Assembly: GCA_050185195.1 (NCBI GenBank)
Contig: JBFWZQ010000016.1
Coordinates: 1-64,000 of the forward strand
Source: CADEFQ01 sp050185195
Lineage (GTDB): Bacteria > Pseudomonadota > Gammaproteobacteria > Steroidobacterales > Steroidobacteraceae
Length of the DNA: 64,000 bases
Direction: 5' to 3'
The notes under the pieces are model-generated. The model ran no database searches. It had not been told where the DNA came from and worked only from the letters and a program-made list of their open reading frames with translations. A program made the position numbers and the translations under genes. Shown here in pieces: positions 42,488 through 50,904 of this stretch. How positions within the stretch are numbered: the stretch's first letter is position 1; the number at the start of each line of letters is the position of its first letter.

Positions 42488-43585
42488 TCACGGCCAGTCC
42501 TTCGACGGCATGATGTAGGCACCTCCCGAGCGGCGCGCTAGGCGCCAGAAGGCGTGCGCCGCCGGGTTGTCGCCGCGCATCGGCAACAACACCACGTCGA
42601 TCTGGGTGCGCGGCGGCAGGGCTTTCACCGCGTCGTCGAACAGGCGCTGGCGCCCGCGCGCATCGATGTAGTGGCGTACCACGGGCGGCGTGGCGCCCTG
42701 CGTCGGCAGGCCATCGGTGATCAGGATCACCTGGTCGGGCGCCGGCGAGAGCTGGCGGATCGCGCCGAATGCATTGACGAGGCTCGTGCCATTCTGCGGC
42801 ACCAGCGCGTCCATCGCCTCGAGCACCCGGTCGACCTGCGCCTGGTCGCCCCCGCTCAGCCATTGGCCGGCCGTGTCCGCGAGCAGCGGCGCGGGCTTCG
42901 TGTCGAAGCGATACACCTGGTACTTGCTCGCCGCGGGAATCTGCGCGGCGAGCCAGCCGACCGTCTTGACGCCGCGCCGCCACTTCGCCGCCGCGCGCCG
43001 CGATTCGTCGCTGGTGTTGCGCAGGCGGATGACGTTGACGACGTCCTCGTCGAGCATGCTCGCCGAGGAATCGACGAGGATCAGCACGCGCTTGCCGCGC
43101 ATGCGCAGCCCCGTGATGTAGCGCCGGTCCGCGCCGCCCTTGGCAATCTTCACGGCGTCACCGGGCGGCCCCGCATCCTTGCTGGCAGCCTCGAGGCGGC
43201 GGGTGCTTTCCTCGAGCGAGCGGATGTCGGCCTTCAGCTTCGCGATGTGCTCGCGGCGCGCGATGGTGGTGTCATCGTGGATGGAGCCCTGGTCGCGTTC
43301 CTTCGCGAGCTGTTCGATCAGGCGCGTGGCCCGCGACGAGGCGCTCACGGTCTCGCTGGTGGTCTTCGCGAGGGTGTTGCGCAGGACCACGAGGTTCTTC
43401 GTGCCCTCGAGCACCTGCTCCTCGAGCTGGCGCACCTGCGAGGCGAGGTCCTCGGTCTTGCGGATGCGCTCGACCCCGCTCTGCGCGCTGATGATCATGT
43501 AGAACAGGATCACCGCGCCGAACCCGCAGCAGATGCAGTCGAGGAACGAGAGGCTGAAGACCTCAGTCTGGCGTCGCTTGCGCAC
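42488..43585 (-). CDS. vWA protein with ExbD/MotB-like membrane helix, copy A
   Basis: 365 residues from GTG 43585. EVFSLSFLDCICCGFGAVIL (8-27) is the membrane helix with Asp16; coiled coil at about 40-135; vWA domain from about 165 with VLILVDSSASM (D172, S174, S176), NGTSLVNAF (MIDAS Thr) and LITDGLP (Asp), a full metal site. The helix matches the N-V-T-P-F-I-D pattern of ExbD in layout: a short polar lead, then Asp, then a hydrophobic run. Overlaps the end of the preceding FHA gene by 23 bp, showing tight coupling. Probably pairs with copy B. Confidence 0.85.
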   Translation of the reverse strand: MRKRRQTEVFSLSFLDCICCGFGAVILFYMIISAQSGVERIRKTEDLASQVRQLEEQVLEGTKNLVVLRNTLAKTTSETVSASSRATRLIEQLAKERDQGSIHDDTTIARREHIAKLKADIRSLEESTRRLEAASKDAGPPGDAVKIAKGGADRRYITGLRMRGKRVLILVDSSASMLDEDVVNVIRLRNTSDESRRAAAKWRRGVKTVGWLAAQIPAASKYQVYRFDTKPAPLLADTAGQWLSGGDQAQVDRVLEAMDALVPQNGTSLVNAFGAIRQLSPAPDQVILITDGLPTQGATPPVVRHYIDARGRQRLFDDAVKALPPRTQIDVVLLPMRGDNPAAHAFWRLARRSGGAYIMPSKDWP

Positions 43586-44966
43586 CGCCCCCTCCCACGC
43601 TGATCAGCGCGAGCCCGATGCCGGGCTCCCCGATCCGCACCTGGTCGCCCGCGTGCAGCCGCGTGCGGCCGGCGACGCGCTCGTCGTTGACCCAGGTGCC
43701 ATGACGGCTGTGGTCGACAAGCGTGACGCCCCCTGCGCCGCGCAGGATCGTGCAGTGGCGGCGTGAAACGCCGGCGGCGCCGGCCGACACCGCGATGTCC
43801 TCGCCATTGCCCCCGCGACCGACCGTGAGGCCGCGCGACGTCAGCGCCAGCGCGCGGCCCGCGTGCAGCACGTGGGTCGGGTCGATGCCCTCGCCGGCGC
43901 GTTCGCCCAGGAGTTCGCGCCGCGGTGCATCCCCCTGCGGCTGCACCGTCGTCGCCGCGAGCCGCCGCACGAGCCGCACCGGCGCGTCGCGGGATTCTTC
44001 GACCGGCAACTGCGACGCCACCGCCGCCGCCCAGCCTTCGGGCACGACGATGAGCTCACAGTCCGAGAGCGTGGCGAGCCGTTCGCGCAGGCCCGCGAGC
44101 TGCAGCAGCGCAGCGGGCACGACGACGGCAACCGGTGCACCGGCCCGTCGCAGCTCATGCAGGCAGCGCTCGAGTTCGCGATAGCGTGCGGCCGCGGCCG
44201 CGGCCAACTGGTCGCACGCCACCTCGACTTCGTGGCGCTCGCCCCCGGGCCCTTCGAGCGCCACCGTTGCCGAACCCGATTCCACCGCCTGCGCGGCAAG
44301 CGCCGGCAGCTCGTCGTAGAGGCGTTGCTCGATCGCCGCGTCATGCAGCGGGTCGAAGCGCGTGCGCAACACCATCGCCGCGCTCACCACATCGAGCCAG
44401 GACTGATGGATGTCGAGCAGGCCACCGCCGCGGCTCACGATGGAACGGCGGCGGCGCACGGTGGCACCGCATTCGACGGCGGTGGCTGCAACATGGAACA
44501 GGCCGACCTCGAGCACGATCGCGGGCTTTGCGAGGCCGAGCGGCGCCACCGTCGCGACGGCCGCATCGACGAAGCCGCAGACCTGCAGTGAGGCCGCCCG
44601 GGCCGCGGCGAGCACATCGGACAGCGTCCGCGGCGAGAAGGCCGCACCCACCGCCACCCAGGCTGCCAGGTCGACGTTCTGGCCCGCAGCGCGCAGCGCA
44701 TCGCCCGCGGCGCGCAGCCGCTGCCGGATCTCCGCCGCCGCGATGGACAGCGCCGTCGCACTCGCGCCGCTTTCCCCCGCAATGTCGTTCCAGTGGCGCG
44801 CCGACACCGCGGCCGGCTGGCTGCGCAGGATGTCGCCGGCGGGCGCACCGACTTGGGTCTCGCCGCCCTGGCGGCGCACGATCGCGGGCGCGACGTCGAG
44901 CACGCGGCCCTCCGCTGCCAACGCGAGCGCGCGATCGTCGATCGAGAGGCCGAGCGCCGCGGACAT
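43563..44966 (-). CDS. Hsp70/actin-fold-like protein with C-terminal FHA domain
   Basis: 467 residues. The first 280 run parallel to Hsp70-type ATPases: GLSIDDRALALAAEGRVLDV then P-A-I-V (compare the Hsp70 opening G-I-D-L-G-T-T), WVAVGAAFSPRTLSDVLAAA, and VCGFVDAAVATVAPLGLAKP then A-I-V-L-E-V-G-L-F. The phosphate loops are degraded (SIDDR; EVGLF), so it may not hydrolyse ATP. The C-terminal 90 residues are an FHA domain (TVGRGG, VSRRHCTI, HGTWVND) that should bind phosphothreonine made by the operon's kinase. No membrane helix. Start ATG 44966 lies 5 bp from the ExbB-like gene. Confidence 0.7.
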   Translation of the reverse strand: MSAALGLSIDDRALALAAEGRVLDVAPAIVRRQGGETQVGAPAGDILRSQPAAVSARHWNDIAGESGASATALSIAAAEIRQRLRAAGDALRAAGQNVDLAAWVAVGAAFSPRTLSDVLAAARAASLQVCGFVDAAVATVAPLGLAKPAIVLEVGLFHVAATAVECGATVRRRRSIVSRGGGLLDIHQSWLDVVSAAMVLRTRFDPLHDAAIEQRLYDELPALAAQAVESGSATVALEGPGGERHEVEVACDQLAAAAAARYRELERCLHELRRAGAPVAVVVPAALLQLAGLRERLATLSDCELIVVPEGWAAAVASQLPVEESRDAPVRLVRRLAATTVQPQGDAPRRELLGERAGEGIDPTHVLHAGRALALTSRGLTVGRGGNGEDIAVSAGAAGVSRRHCTILRGAGGVTLVDHSRHGTWVNDERVAGRTRLHAGDQVRIGEPGIGLALISVGGGGAQATPD

Positions 44967-44971
44967 CGTGG

Positions 44972-45775
44972 TCACCTCGCCTGCATGTTGCGGATGAGGC
45001 GCGTGTCGAGCCAGGTCTCGGCGTCGAGCACGAGCCGCTCCTGCGCGAGCTGCAACTGGTGCAGGAGGAACATCAGGAAGATCGACAGCAGCAAGGCGAT
45101 CAGCGTGGAATTGAAGGCGACTCCCAGGCCCTCCGTGACACCGGAGATATCGCCGCCGACCGCCTTGTGCGCCTGCCCGAGCGCATCGCCGATGCCGCGC
45201 ACGGTGCCGATGAAGCCGATCGCCGGGATCGCCCACGCGATGTAACGCAGCATCGACATCTCGGAATCGAGCCGCTCGGCCTCCGACTGGCACATGCTGT
45301 GCGCGACGGTGGACGCGTCCTGCACGCTGCGGGTGGCGCCGAAGCGCGCGAGCGCCGCGAGCAGTGCGCGCGGCAGCAGCATGCGGCGGCGGTCCTGGTC
45401 GAGGCCTTCGACCTGGCGCGTGTACTCGCGCGCATCCTCCGGCAGGATCTTCATGCCCTCGGGAAGCTGGAGCAGCTCGCCCTCGAGCGTCTTGCGCTCG
45501 CGCGCCTGCCGTTTCGCCTTGTAGCCGATGATCGCGAGCGCCCAGATGAACAGGATGATCTCGCTTTCCTGCTCATAGTCCTTCACGAGCACGTAGAAGG
45601 AGCGCTCCGCGATGTAGTTCGGGTCATTCAGCATGCCGGTGCGCTGCTCCGCCAGGATCGCCTGCGCTTTCGGCCGCACGTCGAGGACGTAGATCCCGTG
45701 CACGATCACCACCGTGATCGCAAGCGCGAACAGGCTGAAGACGAACTCGGACGGATAGCGGCGTGGCGCGCTCAT
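44972..45775 (-). CDS. MotA/TolQ/ExbB-like proton channel subunit
   Basis: 267 residues. Membrane helices at about 11-31, 72-88, 172-192 and 222-242. The two conserved family blocks are present: IPAIGFIGTVRGIGDAL (like the P-L-L-G-L-L-G-T-V of ExbB) and GVAFNSTLIALLLSIFLMFL (the pore helix). A cytoplasmic loop of about 80 residues separates them from the first helices. Such proteins form pentameric proton channels around two ExbD/MotB-type helices, here most likely those of the vWA proteins. Fifth-last gene of the operon. Confidence 0.88.
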   Translation of the reverse strand: MSAPRRYPSEFVFSLFALAITVVIVHGIYVLDVRPKAQAILAEQRTGMLNDPNYIAERSFYVLVKDYEQESEIILFIWALAIIGYKAKRQARERKTLEGELLQLPEGMKILPEDAREYTRQVEGLDQDRRRMLLPRALLAALARFGATRSVQDASTVAHSMCQSEAERLDSEMSMLRYIAWAIPAIGFIGTVRGIGDALGQAHKAVGGDISGVTEGLGVAFNSTLIALLLSIFLMFLLHQLQLAQERLVLDAETWLDTRLIRNMQAR

Positions 45776-45790
45776 GCTGGCCTTTCGGTT

Positions 45791-46015
45791 TCAGATGTCC
45801 ACGGGAAAACTGACGTTGTTGTCGGCGGACTGGCGCAGGTCGGGCGGCAGTTCTTCCTGTTCCCTGACCGGCGCGCCGATCGGCTCCTCCTCATCGGGCG
45901 GCGCGGCCTCCTGGGCGACGGCCGGCGGCACGATGCGCACGATGACGTAGGCCGCCACCCACACCGCGAGCGATGCGAAGGTCATGATCCAGATCGAGCG
46001 CCAGGTGTTTTTCAT
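45791..46015 (-). CDS. Small single-pass membrane protein (74 aa)
   Basis: 74 residues from ATG 46015, only 5 bp after the preceding gene's stop. MKNTWRSIWIMTFASLAVWV opens a membrane helix (about 9-30), followed by an acidic, Pro-rich tail (EAAPPDEEEPIGAP) and a polar C-terminus. Not recognised, but its position between the FHA-PEGA-SUMF1 and ExbB-like genes suggests an assembly or regulatory subunit of the same complex. The long overlapping frame upstream belongs to the previous gene's shadow. Confidence 0.7.
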   Translation of the reverse strand: MKNTWRSIWIMTFASLAVWVAAYVIVRIVPPAVAQEAAPPDEEEPIGAPVREQEELPPDLRQSADNNVSFPVDI

Positions 46016-46020
46016 GGGAG

Positions 46021-48459
46021 TCAGGGATCCGCGTAGCGAGCGACCCGAAAGCCCGTCGTCTGGCTCGCGCCGTCCGCGCCGTCGCGCCAGGCGAGCCGCA
46101 GGTCCGTGATCGTTGCCGTACGCCAGTTCGAACCGCGAATCGCGTGCCGGGTTCCCTGCGGCGGCCCGAACGGATCGGTCTGCGGCGCGCTGTCCGGCAG
46201 CGAGGCGTAGTAGTCGTGGGTCCACTCCGAGACATTGCCCGACAGATCGTACAGGCCGAACGGATTTGCGCCGAACTTGCCGACCGGCGCCACGTTCGGC
46301 CAGTCGTCCCGATAGGTCTCGAGGATCGGCGACAGCGTGCCCTGCGCCTCGATGCCGCCAAAGTTGCCGCTGGCGGCGGCCATGGGCAACGCGTCGCCCC
46401 AGGCGTAACGTCGCCACCCACCCTTGCCGTCGGCACGCGCCGCGTACTCCCATTCCGCTTCGCTCGGCAGCCGGTAGCCGTTGGCGACCGGCGTGCGCAG
46501 CGCCCACTTGCCGTCCTTCTTGTCATAGGCTTGCGGCAGGCCTTCCTGCGCCGACAGCCAGTTGCAGTACGCCACCGCATCGTCCCAGCTCACCTGCACG
46601 ACGGGCTGCGCGTCGAGATCGACGCTGTTCTTGTCGACGTAACCCGATGCATGGTCGGCCTTGAAGCGCCGGAACTGCCCGTTCGTCACTTCGGTGGCGC
46701 CCATGTAGAAAGCACGCGTGAGGGTGACGCGCCGCAGGGTCTCGTTCGAGCGCCGGCCTTGCTCGCGGCGCGCGCTGCCCATTTCGAACGTCGCGGGTTT
46801 CAGCAGCCGCAGTACGTAGCCATTCTTCGTCGTGACCTGCGTGCCCACGGCGAGCGCGTTCGAGGGCCGGCCCGCGGCCGTGAGCTGGTAGGCCAGGCTG
46901 CGCGCGAGTCCCGGCGCGAGCGTGACCGTCGTGCTGTAGGGCGCCAGCGGCGGCTGGCGCACTTCGATCGCATGATCGCCCGCGAGGAGTTCGAGCGTGA
47001 GCGGCGCGCGTCCTTTCGACACGCCGTCGACGCGCACTTCGGCGTCGGCCGGCTCGCCGCTCACCGACAGCGCGACGTACACCGGCTCGAGCTTTGCCTC
47101 GAGCACCGTGCGCTCGCCCGACACGGCGCCAAAGCCACGTGACCACGGGGCGTAACCGGTACGCGCGACGAGTACGTCGTGCCGGCCGCCCGGCGACAGC
47201 GAGATATCGAGCGGCGTGCGGCCGCGGTACACGCCATCGACCGACACGTCCGACCCCGCGGGTGTCGAGCGCACGAGCAGGCGCGCGTCGGGTGCGCCGA
47301 GGTCGATCGGCCCGATCGCCGTCGTCTCGCCGGCCTTCACGACGAGGGCGCTGACCCAGGGCTTGGCTTTCTCCGCCGAGATCTCGATGCGATGGGCACC
47401 CGCGGGCAGGTCGATCCGGGCCGGCACGGGGACGGGTGCCGCACCATCGATCGACACCTGCGCGCCGGGCGTACCCACGATGAGCGCCAGTGCGCCCCAC
47501 GACGGCTTGAGATCCACCTTGAGGTCCTGGCGCTGTCCCCGCCCTTCGACCTGCACGTCGACGATCGCATCGAGATGGCGGTCCGCACGCAGGGTCAGCG
47601 TGCGATGGCCCGCGGCCACGCGGATCTCGCCGGGCACGCGACCGATGTCGGCGCCATCCACGGCGACACTCGCCGCGACGCCACCCGTGTCGACGACGAG
47701 CACGCCCGGCTCCTTCCCGAGCCGCAGGCGCACCGGCGCGGTGGCATCGCGCACCACTTGCACCGGGCGCTCGAGCGCGACATATCCCGGCGCACTCGCG
47801 CGCACGCGGTGCGCGCCCGGCAACACGAAGAACGTGGCGCCCGAGTGCCAGGACAGCCAGGTGTCGGTGGCGCGCACCTTTGCTTCCGCGGGATCGAGCA
47901 CGAGCGGCACGCGCACCATGCTCGACAGCAGGAGCAGCGCAGCGCCCGCCACCGCGACCACGGCGCCGATGACGGCGCGCCGCGCGATGCGGCCCCGGGG
48001 GGGCGCCGGCGCCCGGGCCGCCGAGGCGAGGACATCGCGCACCATGACGCCGATCTCGACATCCTCGTCGTCGAGCGCACCCTCGCGTTCACTCGCGGGG
48101 GCGAGCGGCGCGATGGTGTCGTTGCCGACGAGATGCAGCACGTCGATCACGCAGGGCGAGACTGCACGCAGCACGACCTGGGCCTGCGCGAGCGCGATCA
48201 CATCACCCGCCCGCAGGTCACGCGGTTCGTGCAGGCGCTCGCCGTTCAACCGCGCGGCGATCCCCGCCGCGGGCGTCACGCGCCAGAGCCCATCGTCGAG
48301 ATCGAACCGCAAGGCCGCTGCGCTCCCCGCACCCGGCACGAGGATATCGGCGTCGACTTCCCCGACCGTGAACGGCGCGGCGAGTTCGCGCCGGCCGAGC
48401 GGCTCGTGCACCGTGGCGCACGCGGCGGGGATGGACGACGGTTCGGGTTGGATGGCCAT
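46021..48459 (-). CDS. FHA-PEGA-SUMF1 membrane protein
   Basis: 812 residues. An FHA-like cytoplasmic domain (about 20-105: VGEVDADILVPG, LNGERLHEPRDLRAGDVIAL) precedes a membrane helix (about 160-180). Then come four or five PEGA repeats (about 240-530), recognised by VSVDGVYRGRTPLDISLSPG and VRVDGVSKGRAPLTLEL. The C-terminal SUMF1/formylglycine-enzyme-like domain (about 545-812) has MGATEVTNGQFRRF, NWLSAQEGLP, YRLPSEAEWEYAARAD and FGLYDLSGNVSEWT. Catalytic copper-binding Cys of true FGEs is not evident, so it may bind substrate rather than oxidise it. Links cytoplasmic phospho-signals to the periplasm. Confidence 0.85.
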   Translation of the reverse strand: MAIQPEPSSIPAACATVHEPLGRRELAAPFTVGEVDADILVPGAGSAAALRFDLDDGLWRVTPAAGIAARLNGERLHEPRDLRAGDVIALAQAQVVLRAVSPCVIDVLHLVGNDTIAPLAPASEREGALDDEDVEIGVMVRDVLASAARAPAPPRGRIARRAVIGAVVAVAGAALLLLSSMVRVPLVLDPAEAKVRATDTWLSWHSGATFFVLPGAHRVRASAPGYVALERPVQVVRDATAPVRLRLGKEPGVLVVDTGGVAASVAVDGADIGRVPGEIRVAAGHRTLTLRADRHLDAIVDVQVEGRGQRQDLKVDLKPSWGALALIVGTPGAQVSIDGAAPVPVPARIDLPAGAHRIEISAEKAKPWVSALVVKAGETTAIGPIDLGAPDARLLVRSTPAGSDVSVDGVYRGRTPLDISLSPGGRHDVLVARTGYAPWSRGFGAVSGERTVLEAKLEPVYVALSVSGEPADAEVRVDGVSKGRAPLTLELLAGDHAIEVRQPPLAPYSTTVTLAPGLARSLAYQLTAAGRPSNALAVGTQVTTKNGYVLRLLKPATFEMGSARREQGRRSNETLRRVTLTRAFYMGATEVTNGQFRRFKADHASGYVDKNSVDLDAQPVVQVSWDDAVAYCNWLSAQEGLPQAYDKKDGKWALRTPVANGYRLPSEAEWEYAARADGKGGWRRYAWGDALPMAAASGNFGGIEAQGTLSPILETYRDDWPNVAPVGKFGANPFGLYDLSGNVSEWTHDYYASLPDSAPQTDPFGPPQGTRHAIRGSNWRTATITDLRLAWRDGADGASQTTGFRVARYADP

Positions 48460-48471
48460 GTGCGCTGCGAC

Positions 48472-50904
48472 TCAGATCGGCTCGACGCAACTCACCGAGA
48501 TCGTCTGCACGGCCGAACCGGGCGCAATGGTGATCTCGCGGCGCACGTCGCGGAAACCCTCGCGCGTGCCCATCAACGTGTAACGGCCCGGCTTCAACTC
48601 GATCTCGCGGCGCAGGAAGGTCCCGAGCGCACCGACGCGCTGGATCGTCACGTCGGTGGCATTGTCGGATTCGAGCGCCACGCGCACGACCCTGTCGTAG
48701 GCGGGCAGCAGCAATTCGATGCGCGCGATCTGCGAGCGGATCACGGGCCCGGCGGGCGTCACGGCGCGCGCCGCCGCCAGCAGCTGTTCGGTTTCGGCGT
48801 GCACGGCTGGCGTCGCGAGCCGGTCGGGGCGATCGATGACGAGCTGCAACCGACGGTCGAGTTCGGCGCGCGGCGCCGTGCGCTCGTGCCCCGCCTGGGC
48901 AAACTGCAGCGAGGGCTCGCGCGCCAGCACCTCGTCATACACCGCGAGCGCCTCGGCCCAGCGCTCCGAAGCCTCGAGCGCCGCGCCCCGGTCACGGGCC
49001 GCATCACCCGCGCGTGCCTGCTCGGCCGCCGCGAGTTGTTCGAGCCCTTCCTTCGGCGCACTGGCGCCCGGCTGCATCGCGCGGGCGCGCTCGAGCTGCC
49101 GGCGCGCGTCCGCGAGGTCGCCGGCGCGCAGTGCATTGAAACCGCTGGCGAGCACGCGTGCGTATTCGCTCGCGCCCGCGGCGCTGCGCGCCTTTGCGAG
49201 TCCGTCGCGTGCCGCGCGATTGCCGGCATCCGCCGCCAGCGCCTGTTCAAAGCGCTCGACCGCTTCCGCCGCACGTCCGGCCGCGAGCGCGTTGGCGCCC
49301 TGCGCGACGAGCGGCATCGCGATCTCGAGCGCCTGCGCACGCTTCAGGCCGGCGGCGGCCGTGTCGTTGCTCGGGTCGATGCGCTGCGCGAGTTCGAAGG
49401 CACCGCGCGCGCGGGCCGGCTCGCCGGCATCGAGCGCCGTCGCGCCCAGTTTCAGTTGCGAGGCGAGCGCCGCGGGCGCCCGCGACTCGATGTCCGCGAG
49501 GCGCTTGCCGATGACTCGGTAGTCCGCGGCGGCCGCGACGATGTCTCCGTCCGCCGCCCGCGCGCCGGCGGCCTCGGCGGCCTGCTTCACCGCCGCGAAG
49601 TCCGCGCCGCCCCAGGCCGCCGCCGCGCGGGCCTCGATGGCGCCGAGCCGCTTCGTGATGCCTGTCCGCAGCGCCTCGAGGGCCTGCGTGGGATCTTCCG
49701 CCACGACCTCGTCGCCGGCCTTGTCCGCCGGCAACCCCTCGCTCACGGCCGTCGACGCCGTGGGCGCTTGCGGCGCGAGGCGAGGCAGCACGAAGAACAC
49801 GACTCCGATCGCCGCGGCGGCCAGCGCGGCGCCGAGCCACAGGCCCGCGTGCCGGCGCCGCTCGCGCGGCTCAACCGGCTCGCCCGGCATTGGCGCCGCG
49901 GCGGGTGCCACCAGGATCTCGTCGGCCGGACCCGCCGCCGCGAGTTCGGATGCAACGGCGGGCGGCAGCTCGATCGCCACCGTACCCTCGTCGACCGCGA
50001 CGTCGCCGCGCACGATGGGCGCGGTACTCACCGAAACCGGCAGCCCGGGGTCGATGGAGACCGCTTCGTCGAGCACCTCGGATTCGAGGGTGACCGTGTC
50101 GTGCAGCGAGGATTGCAGTTCGTCGATCACGGCGCGCATGGTCGCCGGCCGCGCATCGCGGCTCTTTGCAAGCATGCGCATCACGAGTGCGGTGAGACGC
50201 GGCGGCGCGGGACGGATCGGCTTCAGGTCCGCCACCGGCTCTTCGAGCACCCGGCGCACTTCGAAGCGCGGATAGAACGGCGGATAACCCGACAACAACT
50301 CGTAGGCGAGCGTGCCGAGGCCGTAGATGTCGTCCGACGGCGCGGGCGCTTCGCCCCGCAACGCCTGCGGGCTCGCGCAGAAGGGCGAGCCGTGATCCGC
50401 ATATGGGCTGCCGCCCGCCGTCGATGCGACGCCGAAATCCGCGATCAGCGTGTGCCCGGCCTCGTCGAGCAGCACGTTGCCGGGTTTCAGGTCGCGGTGC
50501 ACGACGCCGCGGCCGTGCGCATGCTCGAGCGCCTGCGCGATCTCGATCAGCGCCGGCACGATGCGCGTATAGGCGACGCCGCGCAGCGCGCCGAGGTCGC
50601 CGCCCGGCGCCAGCGCCATCGGCAGCACCAGCGTGCCGTCGCAGTTCTGCGGCTCGAAGAGCTTCAGGATGCCGGGATGCCCGAGTTCGCGCGCCACCGC
50701 GTACTCGTGCTCGAGCAGCGCCCAGGCGCCGGAGGATTCCGCATCGCGCTTCAGGATCTTGAGCGCGACATCTTCGCGGCGCACCACGTCACGCGCGCGC
50801 CACACCTCCGAATGCCCGCCGACGCCGATCTTCGCCATCAGCGTGAACCGGCCGCAAAGGCGGTCGCCGCGTACCGGGTTCGGCAGGGGGGAACACGTAC
50901 TCAC
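48472..50904 (-). CDS. Membrane-anchored Ser/Thr protein kinase with TPR-like tail
   Basis: 810 residues from a GTG that overlaps the preceding stop codon (GTGA). The kinase domain (about 17-275) has IGVGGHSEVWRA (glycine loop), VALKIL (catalytic Lys), HRDLKPGNVLL (about 134-144) and DFGVAS; the APE motif is changed to S-P-Q. A membrane helix lies at about 352-372, then alanine-rich helical repeats (about 400-700, TPR-like) and a PEGA-like end (RREIELKPGRYTLMGTREGF). Predicted to phosphorylate threonines that the two FHA proteins of the operon read. Confidence 0.88.
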   Translation of the reverse strand: MSTCSPLPNPVRGDRLCGRFTLMAKIGVGGHSEVWRARDVVRREDVALKILKRDAESSGAWALLEHEYAVARELGHPGILKLFEPQNCDGTLVLPMALAPGGDLGALRGVAYTRIVPALIEIAQALEHAHGRGVVHRDLKPGNVLLDEAGHTLIADFGVASTAGGSPYADHGSPFCASPQALRGEAPAPSDDIYGLGTLAYELLSGYPPFYPRFEVRRVLEEPVADLKPIRPAPPRLTALVMRMLAKSRDARPATMRAVIDELQSSLHDTVTLESEVLDEAVSIDPGLPVSVSTAPIVRGDVAVDEGTVAIELPPAVASELAAAGPADEILVAPAAAPMPGEPVEPRERRRHAGLWLGAALAAAAIGVVFFVLPRLAPQAPTASTAVSEGLPADKAGDEVVAEDPTQALEALRTGITKRLGAIEARAAAAWGGADFAAVKQAAEAAGARAADGDIVAAAADYRVIGKRLADIESRAPAALASQLKLGATALDAGEPARARGAFELAQRIDPSNDTAAAGLKRAQALEIAMPLVAQGANALAAGRAAEAVERFEQALAADAGNRAARDGLAKARSAAGASEYARVLASGFNALRAGDLADARRQLERARAMQPGASAPKEGLEQLAAAEQARAGDAARDRGAALEASERWAEALAVYDEVLAREPSLQFAQAGHERTAPRAELDRRLQLVIDRPDRLATPAVHAETEQLLAAARAVTPAGPVIRSQIARIELLLPAYDRVVRVALESDNATDVTIQRVGALGTFLRREIELKPGRYTLMGTREGFRDVRREITIAPGSAVQTISVSCVEPI

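Noticed and set aside
44972..45775. Zorya anti-phage system (ZorA-like channel)
   Set aside because: The channel lacks the long ZorA tail, and no OmpA-domain ZorB, ZorC or ZorD helicase-nuclease is present; partners are vWA proteins instead.
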